The position numbers were made by a program, and so were the translations under genes. A stretch of DNA of 55,109 bases, from assembly GCA_027622495.1 (NCBI GenBank), contig JAQBYL010000001.1:1-55109 (forward strand), given 5' to 3'. The stretch comes from Pseudomonadota bacterium. GTDB taxonomy: Bacteria > Pseudomonadota > Gammaproteobacteria > Pseudomonadales > Azotimanducaceae. The notes under the pieces were generated by a model. It saw only the letters and a list, made by a program, of their open reading frames with translations, did no database searches and was not told where the DNA came from. Positions 17,038-25,232 of the stretch are shown in pieces (position 1 is the first letter of the stretch; every line of letters begins with the position of its first letter).

Positions 17038-17913
17038 ATGAAAGTAGGTCTGGCGTTCGCAAGCAGTATAGCCATCAACGGAGCCGACGCCCTGACACTG
17101 TGTCGTCGCGCCGAAGCAGCCGGTTTTGAATCGGTATGGGGTGGCGAACATGTGGTGCTACCCGACTCGATCGCGTCCCGTTACCCCTACACGCCGGACG
17201 GAAAGATACCGGCCGAGCCGGATACCCCGATCCCCGATCCGTTGATCTGGCTTGCCTTTGCTGCCGCCGCCGCCCCAACACTCCGGCTGGGCACCTGCAT
17301 TCTGATCGTTCCGCAACGCAATCCGCTCATTCTGGCAAAAGAACTGGCGACCCTCGATCAGCTGTCGGGCGGTCGGGTCGAACTCGGCCTGGGGGTCGGC
17401 TGGATGCAGGAAGAATTTGATGCCCTGGGTGTGCCATGGGAGCGTCGCGGTGCCCGCAATGATGAGTACATCGCCGCAATGCGCGCGTTGTGGGCAGGGC
17501 CACATGCGGAGTTTCATGGTGAGTTCGTCGACTTCGCGCCCGCCACCTGCAGTCCCCGGCCGGTGAACGGTTCGATCCCGGTGCTTGTGGGGGGTGATAC
17601 CGATGCCGCGATATCGAGGGCTGTTCGGATTGCCGATGGCTATTTTCCTGGCGAAGGCGATGCCGAGCGTCTCGGCGCGCTGCTTAAGCGTGTGCACCAG
17701 GCGGCGGAAAAGGCGGATCGCGATCCAAAGAGCATTGAGATTAACGCGATGTTCGGCATTCAGATGATGGATCCCGCAGCCGGTGTAGAGCAGATGGCGT
17801 CCCTTGGTGTTGGCCGGATCATGATTCCGGCGTTCTTTTTTGCAGGCGATGGCGGCCTCGATCGCCTCGATGAGTTTGCCGAGAAGGTGATGCCACTCAC
17901 GCGTAACAACTAA
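17038..17913 (+). CDS. LLM-class flavin/F420-dependent oxidoreductase (TIGR03619-like)
   Basis: A 291-residue bacterial luciferase-like TIM barrel. The start M-K-V-G-L-A-F, F-E-S-V-W-G-G-E-H, and L-A-T-L-D-Q-L-S-G-G-R-V-E-L-G-L-G-V-G-W are typical of the TIGR03619 group. The E-H pair and P-Y-T-P-D-G insert occur in family members often annotated F420-dependent. Whether it uses F420 or FMN cannot be decided from sequence; FMN is likelier in a gammaproteobacterium unless F420 synthesis genes exist. Start ATG 17038 has AAGGAG six bases upstream. It precedes an MFS transporter by 34 bp, suggesting an imported substrate. Confidence 0.85.
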   Translation: MKVGLAFASSIAINGADALTLCRRAEAAGFESVWGGEHVVLPDSIASRYPYTPDGKIPAEPDTPIPDPLIWLAFAAAAAPTLRLGTCILIVPQRNPLILAKELATLDQLSGGRVELGLGVGWMQEEFDALGVPWERRGARNDEYIAAMRALWAGPHAEFHGEFVDFAPATCSPRPVNGSIPVLVGGDTDAAISRAVRIADGYFPGEGDAERLGALLKRVHQAAEKADRDPKSIEINAMFGIQMMDPAAGVEQMASLGVGRIMIPAFFFAGDGGLDRLDEFAEKVMPLTRNN

Positions 17914-17947
17914 GTAAAAGGGTTCATCCCATGCAGTATCTGCGGAC

Positions 17948-19378
17948 TTGAGCACGCGACGTCTGACCTTCCCAACCATGTTTGCATGGGGGTTGGGGCA
18001 AGCCGCCGAAGGCATGAAGAACCAGGCCTTCGGCGTTTTTCTGTTGTTCTACTATCAACAGGTGATCGGCATCCCGGGCTGGATGGCGGGTCTCGCGCTG
18101 GGCATCGCCCTGGTTTTCGACGCCGTGACCGATCCTGTCGCCGGTGTGGTTAGTGATCGTTTCCGCAGTCGCTGGGGACGCCGCCATCCGTTCATGTTTG
18201 TTTCGGCGTTTCCGCTCGGTATCAGCTTCGTCGCGCTTTTTGCGCCGCCAGGTTTTCTTAACGAGTTTGGTTACTTTCTGTGGCTCACTCTGTTTGCCGT
18301 TCTGGTGCGGGGTTCACTGACCTTCTACTACGTCCCGCATCTGGCGCTGGGTGCGGAGATGGCACGGGACTACAACCAGCGTTCCACCTTGTTTGCATTC
18401 GGTACCGTCCTGTCTGTGACCGCCATGGCCGTGGTCAGCTTCGTCGGTTACCGCATGTTTTTCCCAACCACAGAACTGTTTGATCCGGGGACCTTGAATC
18501 CGGATCGCTACCTGCCGTTTTCCGCATTTTTTGCCGTGCTCATGGTGATCAGCATTCTGGTCTGCTGTTTCGGCACGCGCAAAGAAATTCCCTTCCTGCG
18601 GGATGCTGGTGTTCCGCGGACCCTCACACTACGCAGTGTGATCAAAGACTTCGGTGACGTGTTCAGCAACCGGTCTTACCGGGTCATCTTTGTGGGCATG
18701 CTTCTGTCTACGTTTGCCATCGCCGTAGAAGGCATCTTGAGCCCTTTCATGGGCGTGCACTTCTGGGGCCTCAAAACCGAAGCGCTCGGTCTGATCTCCA
18801 TCGCGACCTTTGTGGGTTTATGGATTGGTCTGCCGCTCGCGCCTTTGATCACCCGAATACTGGACAAGAAGCTCGCACTCATTCTTCCCGCGATTGTGGT
18901 GGTGGTGAACGCCAACGCCGCCCTTTGCATGCGCCTGCTCGATGTAAGCTGGTTTCCCGACAACGATTCACCCTGGATATTCTGGATATTTTTCGCCCGC
19001 TACCTCGTGCAGGGGATCTGTCTGCCGGTGATCTTCGCCACCTTTAATTCGATGTTTGCCGATATATCTGACGAGGTCGCTCTGGACACAGGCGTGCGGC
19101 GTGAAGGGGTTATTTACTCAGCGCGCTCTTTTTCGAGCAAAGCGGTTGCAGCAATCGGCGCCCTGCTCGGCGGCATTGTGCTGGACCTGATCGAGTTCCC
19201 GCGCGGTGCGCTGGCCGGTAGCGTTGCACCGGACACGGTCTGGATGCTGGGCCTTGTGGAAGGTCCGGTGACCTCGGTGGTATCGATCATTGGCGTGATG
19301 TTCTACTTCCGCTACCGGATCGATCGAAAACGGCATGCCGAAATCCTCGAAGGGCTCAATCGTCAGGAAGCGACCTGA
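17948..19378 (+). CDS. MFS transporter, GPH (MelB-like) cation symporter family
   Basis: A 476-residue protein with about twelve membrane helices. It carries GPH-family marks: N-terminal L-G-Q-A-A-E-G-M-K-N-Q-A-F-G-V-F, D-A-V-T-D-P-V-A-G-V-V-S-D-R (cation-site Asp residues in helices 2 and 4 of MelB) and R-S-R-W-G-R-R-H-P in the first cytoplasmic loop. It is likely a proton- or sodium-coupled symporter; the substrate is probably not a sugar here given the neighbours, but that is inference. The TTG at 17948 gives the consensus N-terminus; an in-frame ATG at 17978 would remove ten residues. It ends the pobA-direction gene run. Confidence 0.85.
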   Translation: MSTRRLTFPTMFAWGLGQAAEGMKNQAFGVFLLFYYQQVIGIPGWMAGLALGIALVFDAVTDPVAGVVSDRFRSRWGRRHPFMFVSAFPLGISFVALFAPPGFLNEFGYFLWLTLFAVLVRGSLTFYYVPHLALGAEMARDYNQRSTLFAFGTVLSVTAMAVVSFVGYRMFFPTTELFDPGTLNPDRYLPFSAFFAVLMVISILVCCFGTRKEIPFLRDAGVPRTLTLRSVIKDFGDVFSNRSYRVIFVGMLLSTFAIAVEGILSPFMGVHFWGLKTEALGLISIATFVGLWIGLPLAPLITRILDKKLALILPAIVVVVNANAALCMRLLDVSWFPDNDSPWIFWIFFARYLVQGICLPVIFATFNSMFADISDEVALDTGVRREGVIYSARSFSSKAVAAIGALLGGIVLDLIEFPRGALAGSVAPDTVWMLGLVEGPVTSVVSIIGVMFYFRYRIDRKRHAEILEGLNRQEAT

Positions 19379-19401
19379 CGGTTTCGCGTAAGCCCTTTGT
19401 T

Positions 19402-20334
19402 CTAAAAGTTTGACGCAACCTCTTCGCAGAACAACTGCGCAGGCTCGAGCGTATTGCGACCGAAAAACTCCATCACAAACATCGTGCAACCGAGATCGAT
19501 GTGCTTGCCGATTGCGTCGCAGCACTGGGCCGGGGTACCGGTGATCGCGATGGGCCCTTTGGGATCACCCATGTGGCCACCGAATATCTTCTGCGCCTGA
19601 TCGGCCATTGGTCCGGCCTCTGAATCAGTTGCCGCGATGGTCACCAGACACTGCTGGCTGACAGTGATTTCGTTGAAGTCCCGCGATACATCATCGCAAT
19701 GGCGTTTAAGGACCTCGACTTTCCGGCCCAGGTTTGCCTGATGGCCCGCCAGGTTGTTCCATATGTCTGCTTCCTGTGCTGCCAGTTTCAGGGTCACTTT
19801 TTCACCGGCCCCACCGATGAGCACAGGAATCTTGCGCGGTGGCTTTGGCTGGCAGACCACGTTCCGAGCCTGCACGTACCTACCCTCGAAGGTCACCTCG
19901 GGCTCATCCCCCCACATGCGCTTCAACAGCGTTACGGTTTCGGCAAGTTGAGCTAAACGTTCGGGTGTGGACAGGAACGGCACATTGAAGTCGGTAAATT
20001 CTCTGGGCATCCAGCCGGCGCCCAGACCGGCTATCACCCGCCCGCCGGCAATGTTGTCTGCGGTTGCAATCACCTTGCCGAGCTGTGCTGCATTGCGCAT
20101 TCCCGCAGGCGTAACAAGGGTGCCGATCTCAACGCGCTGCGTGATGGCGGCGAGGGCTGACACCATGGACCAGGCTTCGAGGATCGGTAACTGCGGAGAC
20201 TGCGGACCGTAAAGATGATCGCAGACCCAGATCGAATCAAAACCCATCTTCTCGAACGCCCGTGCGGAATCAGCCGCTGCGATCCAGGGTCGTTTGATCT
20301 GTGGAATCGTCACACCAAAATGGATGTTGGCCAT
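19402..20334 (-). CDS. LLM-class flavin/F420-dependent oxidoreductase, second copy
   Basis: A 310-residue luciferase-like monooxygenase fold: F-D-S-I-W-V-C-D-H-L near the start, T-L-V-T-P-A-G-M-R-N at the flavin side, N-I-A-G-G-R-V-I-A-G-L-G-A-G-W, and P-V-L-I-G-G-A-G-E-K-V-T-L-K. It resembles the F420-type clade without the TIGR03619 insert, so it is a different subfamily from the gene at 17038 and not a recent duplicate. The cofactor and substrate remain open. The ATG at 20334 has GGGGAG just upstream. It converges with the MFS gene and is divergent from the CoA transferase at 20505. Confidence 0.85.
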   Translation of the reverse strand: MANIHFGVTIPQIKRPWIAAADSARAFEKMGFDSIWVCDHLYGPQSPQLPILEAWSMVSALAAITQRVEIGTLVTPAGMRNAAQLGKVIATADNIAGGRVIAGLGAGWMPREFTDFNVPFLSTPERLAQLAETVTLLKRMWGDEPEVTFEGRYVQARNVVCQPKPPRKIPVLIGGAGEKVTLKLAAQEADIWNNLAGHQANLGRKVEVLKRHCDDVSRDFNEITVSQQCLVTIAATDSEAGPMADQAQKIFGGHMGDPKGPIAITGTPAQCCDAIGKHIDLGCTMFVMEFFGRNTLEPAQLFCEEVASNF

Positions 20335-20504
20335 TGTCTCCCCCTAAAGAGTGTCTGCTTGTGCCGTGACTACTCTAATCAATTTTACCGGAATCTGCTC
20401 GGGTCCGGCACACCCACCAGGTTGTTGCGCGCAGGTTGCAGCGACAGCGGCCGGGTTTGTGTTCAGAATGCCTGTCTTCAAGGCTGGTTTTAAGGGTGAA
20501 CCCA

Positions 20505-21650
20505 ATGGCTTTTCCGCTCAAAGGCATCAAAGTTCTCGACATGTCCCGTGTTCTGGCCGGTCCGTTTGCCGGTCGGATGCTCTGCGACCTGGGCGCGGAT
20601 GTGGTCAAGCTGGAGCCGCCAGAAGGCGACATCACCCGGATGTGGGGGCGTAAGGTGGCCGGTATATCCGGGTACTACCATCAACAGAATGCCGGCAAAC
20701 GGAATATCTCGGTGGACCTGCGTTCACCTCTTGGTGCGCAACTGGTGAAGGCGCTGGTCGAGCAGGCCGACGTCCTGATCGAGAATTTCCGCCCCGATGT
20801 GATGGGCCGTCTGGGCCTCGATTACCCGACACTTGAGCGCATCAACCCAAGACTGATCATGCTGTCGATATCCGGGTTTGGAAAGAACAATGCAGACAGC
20901 CGGCGGGCAGCTTATGCACCGGTCATTCATGCAGAGACGGGTCTCGTCCATCGGCAGGCATTCATTTCAAACGCCTTCCCCGCCGAAATGGCCTTGTCGA
21001 TAGCCGACACCAATGCCTCGCTGCATGGTTTGGTTGCACTGTTGGCGGCCTTGTTTGCGCGGGTGTCGAGCGGCCATGGTGAACACATCGATCTTGCAAT
21101 GGTCGACGCAACCGTTGTTACCAACGACGGGATGCATGTGGCGTTGGACGGTGGCAAACAGCTTGTTACCAATGAAGTGCACGAAACAGCTGCGGGTCTT
21201 CTGATGCTGGCCGGTGAATTCCGATTCATCTGGAGCCAGCTCAGTAAAGTATTCGGTCTGAGTGACGGTTTGACCGGAGAGCCTGCGCTCGAAGAAAAGA
21301 TTTCGGCAAGGCGCGCAGCGTCAAAGTATTTTTTTACGGTGACCTGTCGCGACAGAAAAGGGGTGATCGAGGCGCTCGACAAGATGAACATTGCCTGGGG
21401 CGATGTGCGGCCAGCCAGCGACATATCGAAACTGGCGAGCGTACAGGCACGCAAGACCATTACTCAGATTGACGATCGGGATGGAGGCACGCGGCCGACT
21501 ACACAATCGCCTTATCACTTTCTGCACTATGAAGCGCGAGTGCAGGGAGGAGCGCCACATCTGGGTGAGCACAATAGCGTTGTCCTGTCGGACTGGCTCG
21601 GGTGGGATGAACAGAGGATCTCGGAATACCAGCCAATACTGGTTAGTTAA
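20505..21650 (+). CDS. Family III (CaiB/BaiF) CoA transferase, second copy
   Basis: A 381-residue family III CoA transferase: L-K-G-I-K-V-L-D-M-S-R-V-L-A-G-P, G-A-D-V-V-K-L-E-P-P-E-G-D, N-A-G-K-R-N-I-S-V-D-L and E-N-F-R-P-D-V-M. The catalytic Asp is kept (A-M-V-D191-A). A stretch near residues 225-300 (K-Y-F-F-T-V-T-C-R-D-R-K) replaces the small-domain sequence of the copy at 13705, so they are diverged paralogues with probably different acids. The ATG at 20505 fits the family start; a longer in-frame region upstream does not. It is likely a single gene, ended by a hairpin. Confidence 0.9.
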   Translation: MAFPLKGIKVLDMSRVLAGPFAGRMLCDLGADVVKLEPPEGDITRMWGRKVAGISGYYHQQNAGKRNISVDLRSPLGAQLVKALVEQADVLIENFRPDVMGRLGLDYPTLERINPRLIMLSISGFGKNNADSRRAAYAPVIHAETGLVHRQAFISNAFPAEMALSIADTNASLHGLVALLAALFARVSSGHGEHIDLAMVDATVVTNDGMHVALDGGKQLVTNEVHETAAGLLMLAGEFRFIWSQLSKVFGLSDGLTGEPALEEKISARRAASKYFFTVTCRDRKGVIEALDKMNIAWGDVRPASDISKLASVQARKTITQIDDRDGGTRPTTQSPYHFLHYEARVQGGAPHLGEHNSVVLSDWLGWDEQRISEYQPILVS

Positions 21651-21658
21651 CTGAGGTC

Positions 21659-21698
21659 AGCGCCAGAGGGTTGCTTAGCTGCAGATTGCCCTGGCGCT
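21659..21698. terminator. Inverted repeat between convergent genes
   Basis: AGCGCCAG (21659-21666) is complementary to CTGGCGCT (21691-21698), and GGG/CCC pairs extend it imperfectly inward. It lies between the stop of the CoA transferase and the stop of the small gene at 21709, where a bidirectional terminator is expected. There is no T tract. Confidence 0.4.
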
Positions 21699-21708
21699 TA
21701 CCTGTGAT

Positions 21709-22074
21709 TCAACCGATGGTGGTTTTGATCCAGTCCTTAACCGAGGCGAAGCCTCGCGGAGACGCATTGACACCATCGCAGTAGAGTTCCTTACCATCGC
21801 GGCGGATGATCAGGGTCCACTCTTCACCATCAACCACATCAGGGTTGCCGTAGTGACGTTGCCAATTCCATGCATGCAGCCGATCGAGCAGTGCCCAGAG
21901 CCCGGCCCAACTCTCTGACGGAACAGGAACGACTCGCTGTGCACCGTCCTGGTACACGACGAGCACGCCATCCTGCCAGTTCAATGATGTTTCGTGGAAC
22001 CCTGGCAAGCCTAACAGCCAGAATTCAAAAGCTTCAGGCTCCACCGAATCACTCGTGTTCACATCGGGTTCCAT
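21709..22074 (-). CDS. Conserved-looking small cytoplasmic protein, unknown function
   Basis: A 121-residue acidic protein with no signal peptide or membrane segment. The visible pattern is F-E-F-W-L-L-G-L-P-G in the first third, a central W-A-G-L-W-A-L-L-D-R-L and a C-terminal E-E-W-T-L-I-I-R-R-D-G-K-E-L-Y-C-D-G-V-N-A-S-P-R-G-F. The last block, W-x-L-x-I-x-x-D-G-K followed by G-x-N-x-x-P, resembles small uncharacterised domains in which a strand pair is followed by a helix packing on it. I cannot name a family. Codon use looks normal. Confidence 0.65.
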   Translation of the reverse strand: MEPDVNTSDSVEPEAFEFWLLGLPGFHETSLNWQDGVLVVYQDGAQRVVPVPSESWAGLWALLDRLHAWNWQRHYGNPDVVDGEEWTLIIRRDGKELYCDGVNASPRGFASVKDWIKTTIG

Positions 22075-22484
22075 TGGGAAAATGCTTCCTGTTGAGCGGC
22101 TACTCGCGCCACTTCCTTGTGAGGGGGGTTGGGAGGGGGAAAGTCGCAGGCGTTTGTAAATGCCAGCGCGCAGTGATTAGATCATTGCCAGGAGGCGGCT
22201 TGAGGCGAGCCGCGCAGGAAGATCGATGCGGTGAACAAAGACACCAGCTAAAACACATTTCGTCGCGAACGCAATGTTGTACAGAAGTCTGAGTGTACAT
22301 CGCGCATTTGAGCCCGCCAAGACTGTTAACAGGCCCTTTTAGACGGGTTTTGCACCCAGGTAGCACATCGGATGCAGACAAGCGCACATCTTTCGTGACA
22401 ATGCAGTTGGCGATCAGATTGCACGATCAGCACGTAAACATGTCGCTCGTGTCTTAACCGAAACTTAAACGACAGGACATGTTT
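22075..22484. other. Gene-free stretch
   Basis: About 410 bp between two minus-strand genes. It must contain the promoter of the gene at 21709-22074. I see a purine-rich patch near 22121-22140, but no convincing hairpin with a T tract, no repeat and no small gene with protein-like composition. Confidence 0.5.
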
Positions 22485-23240
22485 TCAGCGCCTGCGAAAC
22501 CACAGCATGACACCAGTAAGACACATGTATAAAAGGCAAATGGCTGTGATGTCTGCGATATAGCGGCCTGCAGTGGGCAGGATGCGACCACTGTGCAGAT
22601 CAAGCAGCACCCTCTCCCAGTTGAGCGCCTGACCCAGGGCAGCGGCACCAAGTTGTTGAGTCTGCTCTTTAGTCGGGATCACCGGCCTGGACCATGAAAT
22701 ATCCATCGGTTCAATAACCACAGAAGACAACGTCATGTGATGCGGATCCAGATCAACATAACCTTTCTGGGTGGCAACAATGATGCGCTGACCGTCGGTT
22801 CCGAGATGTATCATCGGACCTGCCATGTCAGGTGCGAAGCGTTCTACAAGAGCTGCGTCAACACTGGTTAGAAAGAACTCGTTGCTGGTCGCGGCGATAA
22901 GGCCGCCATCAAAGATGGCGGCACCAATCAACGGATCTGCATTTTTCGCGAGTTCCGTCCCGTCTGCGAACAGGATCTGTTCAGATGTTGCGAACAACAC
23001 GCCACCGGCTGTGAAAGCTGAGCTGATCGGTGGTGGTTCTACATTGTAGATGCGCAACAACCACCCTGGTGCTGCATGCCGCGACATGCCCAGGGTGTCT
23101 GCGTGATTGAGAATTAATCCACTTGCCGAAATCAGAATCAGAAATACCAGCGAACTCAGGCCCAGAACACGGTGCGTACGGGTAGTCCAGTGTCTGGGTC
23201 CTTGCGGTTCAGTCTGGTTTTGCACGTCTGGTGTACTCAT
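22485..23240 (-). CDS. PepSY-type inner-membrane protein, third gene of a Fur-box unit
   Basis: A 251-residue protein resembling short PepSY-associated membrane proteins: an N-terminal cytoplasmic piece with W-T-T-R-T-H-R-V-L-G-L, a first membrane helix ending in S-G-L-I-L-N-H, a periplasmic domain of about 170 residues, and a final helix (I-C-L-L-Y-M-C-L-T-G-V-M-L-W-F-R-R-R). The R-x-H-R before helix 1 and the N-H at its end match the b-haem- or quinone-linked helices of PepSY reductase partners; that is inference. I chose the ATG at 23240, which overlaps the preceding gene by 32 bp. Probable role: passing electrons across the inner membrane to the FMN-binding protein encoded just before it. 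Confidence 0.72.
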   Translation of the reverse strand: MSTPDVQNQTEPQGPRHWTTRTHRVLGLSSLVFLILISASGLILNHADTLGMSRHAAPGWLLRIYNVEPPPISSAFTAGGVLFATSEQILFADGTELAKNADPLIGAAIFDGGLIAATSNEFFLTSVDAALVERFAPDMAGPMIHLGTDGQRIIVATQKGYVDLDPHHMTLSSVVIEPMDISWSRPVIPTKEQTQQLGAAALGQALNWERVLLDLHSGRILPTAGRYIADITAICLLYMCLTGVMLWFRRR

Positions 23241-23757
23241 CGAGCACCAGTGCGAGGTTTGCACTGCGGGTCGCCGCGTTGACAGACAGGGTAGCACCGC
23301 TGATCGCGTCGATGCGATGACTGAGCGATCCGCTGTCGGTGAGGTGCAGTTGGGAAAACTGGCGGGTAAAGAACGGGTAGCGGATTTCCCACCCACGGCT
23401 CTCGCGGAATTCCATAACACGCAGAGCCTGTATTTTTTCCTGATCCACCACAACACCGAATGTAATTGGTTGATCTTTGCCGATCTCGTCAATGATCCAT
23501 GCAGTTCTTGCATGCTCAAACCAGTAACGTAAACGCAACATTGCAGGCGGATGGCCAAGCACACCGGTGACGGTCTTGCGCAGTTCATCATCGATCCAGA
23601 TCACGCCGCTGGGCGGACTGTCGGACCCGAAAGTCTCTTTCAGAAAATCCGCCCGGGTCTGATAACGACCCATATCGCTGGTGGCAGATGCCACTAACGT
23701 CAACAACAGCAGACCCGCACAAGCGGGTAGAACCCTTCTGAGTATTCGTCTTGCCAC
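23209..23757 (-). CDS. Exported FMN-binding domain protein (ApbE-type flavinylation site)
   Basis: A 182-residue protein with a signal peptide (basic M-A-R-R-I-L-R-R, hydrophobic core, cut near residue 26). The C-terminal third has the FMN-binding domain motif D-A-I-S-G-A-T-L-S-V-N-A, in which the Thr is the residue flavinylated by ApbE in RnfG/NqrC-like proteins. It is therefore likely a periplasmic protein with covalent FMN that carries electrons. The GTG start at 23757 overlaps the TAG of the porin gene in TAGTG, a typical coupling arrangement. Its position between a porin and a PepSY protein under a Fur-like box points to reductive iron handling. Confidence 0.82.
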   Translation of the reverse strand: MARRILRRVLPACAGLLLLTLVASATSDMGRYQTRADFLKETFGSDSPPSGVIWIDDELRKTVTGVLGHPPAMLRLRYWFEHARTAWIIDEIGKDQPITFGVVVDQEKIQALRVMEFRESRGWEIRYPFFTRQFSQLHLTDSGSLSHRIDAISGATLSVNAATRSANLALVLDEYTRRAKPD

Positions 23758-25046
23758 TAAAACTGGTAGCCAAGACCAAGATCAAAGCCAAAGAAGTCGC
23801 GGCCTTCTTCGCTGCTCAGATCGTGTTCCCGCTGCCTGATGTCGAGTTTGAAAACCACGTTGTCTAACGGCCAGAAATTCAAGCCCACCTCATTCTGTGT
23901 GAACTGATCCTGCCGACGTGCGGCGTCTACTTCCTCATAGCGGCCGTAGATGCCCCAGTTGCCGTAGTCGGACGCGAAAAGATAGCTTGGTTCGATGAAC
24001 CAGCCGGTCTGGATGTCTGCGCCGGCTGCCTTGACAGCCGAGCCTTCAAACTCCCAACGGGCGTAAACCCCTTTCAGCGTAAAAGCGCCGATGCTGTAGG
24101 CAGCATTCGCAGAAAACAGTTGCCCTTCGTCGAGGCCATCGCCGCTGATCTGACTTGCGTCGGCTTGATACTGATACGTCATGCCGAGATTCAACCCGGG
24201 AATTCCGCTATAGCGCACGCGAGCTGTGTAGGCTGGATCGCTCGCGTTGGCTTCGGCCACTTTCTGACGACCGCTTCTGACAACGAACGCGTTTGAACCC
24301 TGAGTCGGGATTGCGAGACCCGAATGCACAGCGAAGTCCCAGCTCAACCCATTTTCAAAGTGGCCAGTCAGCGCGCCGCCTGCTTCCCACCAGGTTGACG
24401 GAATGATGACGCTCTCCACCGAATTACGTTCGACGCCGTAAAAAGTCGGCGGCTCATGGGTTTCGTTCAGCATGCCGATGGGCAGCAGGAACAACCCTGC
24501 TTTTGCTGATAGCTGATCGGTCAGGCTGAAGTCGAGGTAGGCCTGCTCAAGCTCGACTTCGCCAGGCTTGCCGTCGCCCGCGAGAGAATGTTCCAGTTCG
24601 AGCTCAGAGAAAAAGCGAATGCGATCAGAAAATTCATGACTGAAAAACAACACGAAGCGATGAAAATCCACCTGGTCGAGATCGCGTGAACTGTCATCGG
24701 CGTCGAGATTGTTGTAGTGCAGCTCGCCATAGCCGCCAACATGGGTTTTGGTGAGCGCCGCAGGTGCTGCAATCGAATCCAGAAACTCTCCGGTTGCTTC
24801 TACTTTCTGATCAGTAGCAGCCAACTGAGCGTCAGCCTGAGCGAGTTTGCGGTCGGTTTCTGCGATCTTCTGATCGGCCACGGTGAGTTTCTCATCCGCC
24901 TGGGCAAGCTGTTGCTTCAGCTGATTGATCTCCTGCTGCTGTTGCTGGACGATTGCCCAGATAGCCTCAGTGGTCGGTGTTTCCGACCACGCGGGAGCAG
25001 CCGCGACCAGCACTGCCAGACCGAGCAAGAACGGGTAAACCTTCAT
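23757..25046 (-). CDS. Outer-membrane porin-like protein with N-terminal coiled coil
   Basis: A 429-residue protein with a signal peptide (cut near A-W-S-E). A coiled-coil segment of about 60 residues follows, with repeated A-Q-A-D / A-E-T-D / A-A-T-D-Q-K heptads. The rest is a beta-barrel of the porin O/P-like type: H-V-G-G-Y-G-E-L-H-Y-N-N as first strand, D-F-H-R-F-V-L-F-F-S-H-E-F, then alternating aromatic strands ending in a terminal Phe (L-G-L-G-Y-Q-F). It should pass small anionic or metal-complexed solutes through the outer membrane. I use the ATG at 25046 rather than an in-frame TTG nine bases upstream. It leads the unit controlled by the Fur-like box at 25091-25118. Confidence 0.85.
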   Translation of the reverse strand: MKVYPFLLGLAVLVAAAPAWSETPTTEAIWAIVQQQQQEINQLKQQLAQADEKLTVADQKIAETDRKLAQADAQLAATDQKVEATGEFLDSIAAPAALTKTHVGGYGELHYNNLDADDSSRDLDQVDFHRFVLFFSHEFSDRIRFFSELELEHSLAGDGKPGEVELEQAYLDFSLTDQLSAKAGLFLLPIGMLNETHEPPTFYGVERNSVESVIIPSTWWEAGGALTGHFENGLSWDFAVHSGLAIPTQGSNAFVVRSGRQKVAEANASDPAYTARVRYSGIPGLNLGMTYQYQADASQISGDGLDEGQLFSANAAYSIGAFTLKGVYARWEFEGSAVKAAGADIQTGWFIEPSYLFASDYGNWGIYGRYEEVDAARRQDQFTQNEVGLNFWPLDNVVFKLDIRQREHDLSSEEGRDFFGFDLGLGYQF

Positions 25047-25090
25047 TGTTTTCAAAGGATGATTCAGAACCAGCGATGTTAATGCGATCT

Positions 25091-25118
25091 ATTATCATAA
25101 TGCAAATCATTCTCATTT
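25091..25118 (-). promoter_or_regulatory. Fur-like operator upstream of the porin unit
   Basis: On the minus strand the sequence reads AAATGAGAATGATTTGCATT followed by ATGATAAT. The core TGAGAAT-G-ATTTGCA matches the 7-1-7 Fur consensus (TGATAAT-x-ATTATCA) at 11 of 14 positions, and an overlapping second half site (TGATAAT) is adjacent. It lies 45-72 bases upstream of the porin start, a usual place for an iron repressor. The divergent protease starts over 110 bp away and is less likely to be controlled by it. Confidence 0.7.
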
Positions 25119-25232
25119 AACTTTTCAGCGTCTGTGGCGAGTCTTATCAACTGCGCCGCCGGTTGGGTGTTTCCCGCGCTTCGGCTAGTGTGTGTACCTG
25201 ACTCAAAACAAACCAGCAGGCCAGGAAAACCG

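Noticed and set aside
22100..22387. A 95-codon minus-strand open frame in the gene-free stretch 22075-22484
   Set aside because: Composition is Cys/Pro-rich without periodic hydrophobicity; no ribosome site or similarity is visible.
23209..25046. Possible TonB-dependent siderophore system, because of the Fur-like box
   Set aside because: The outer-membrane protein reads as a porin with a coiled coil; there is no plug domain or TonB box.
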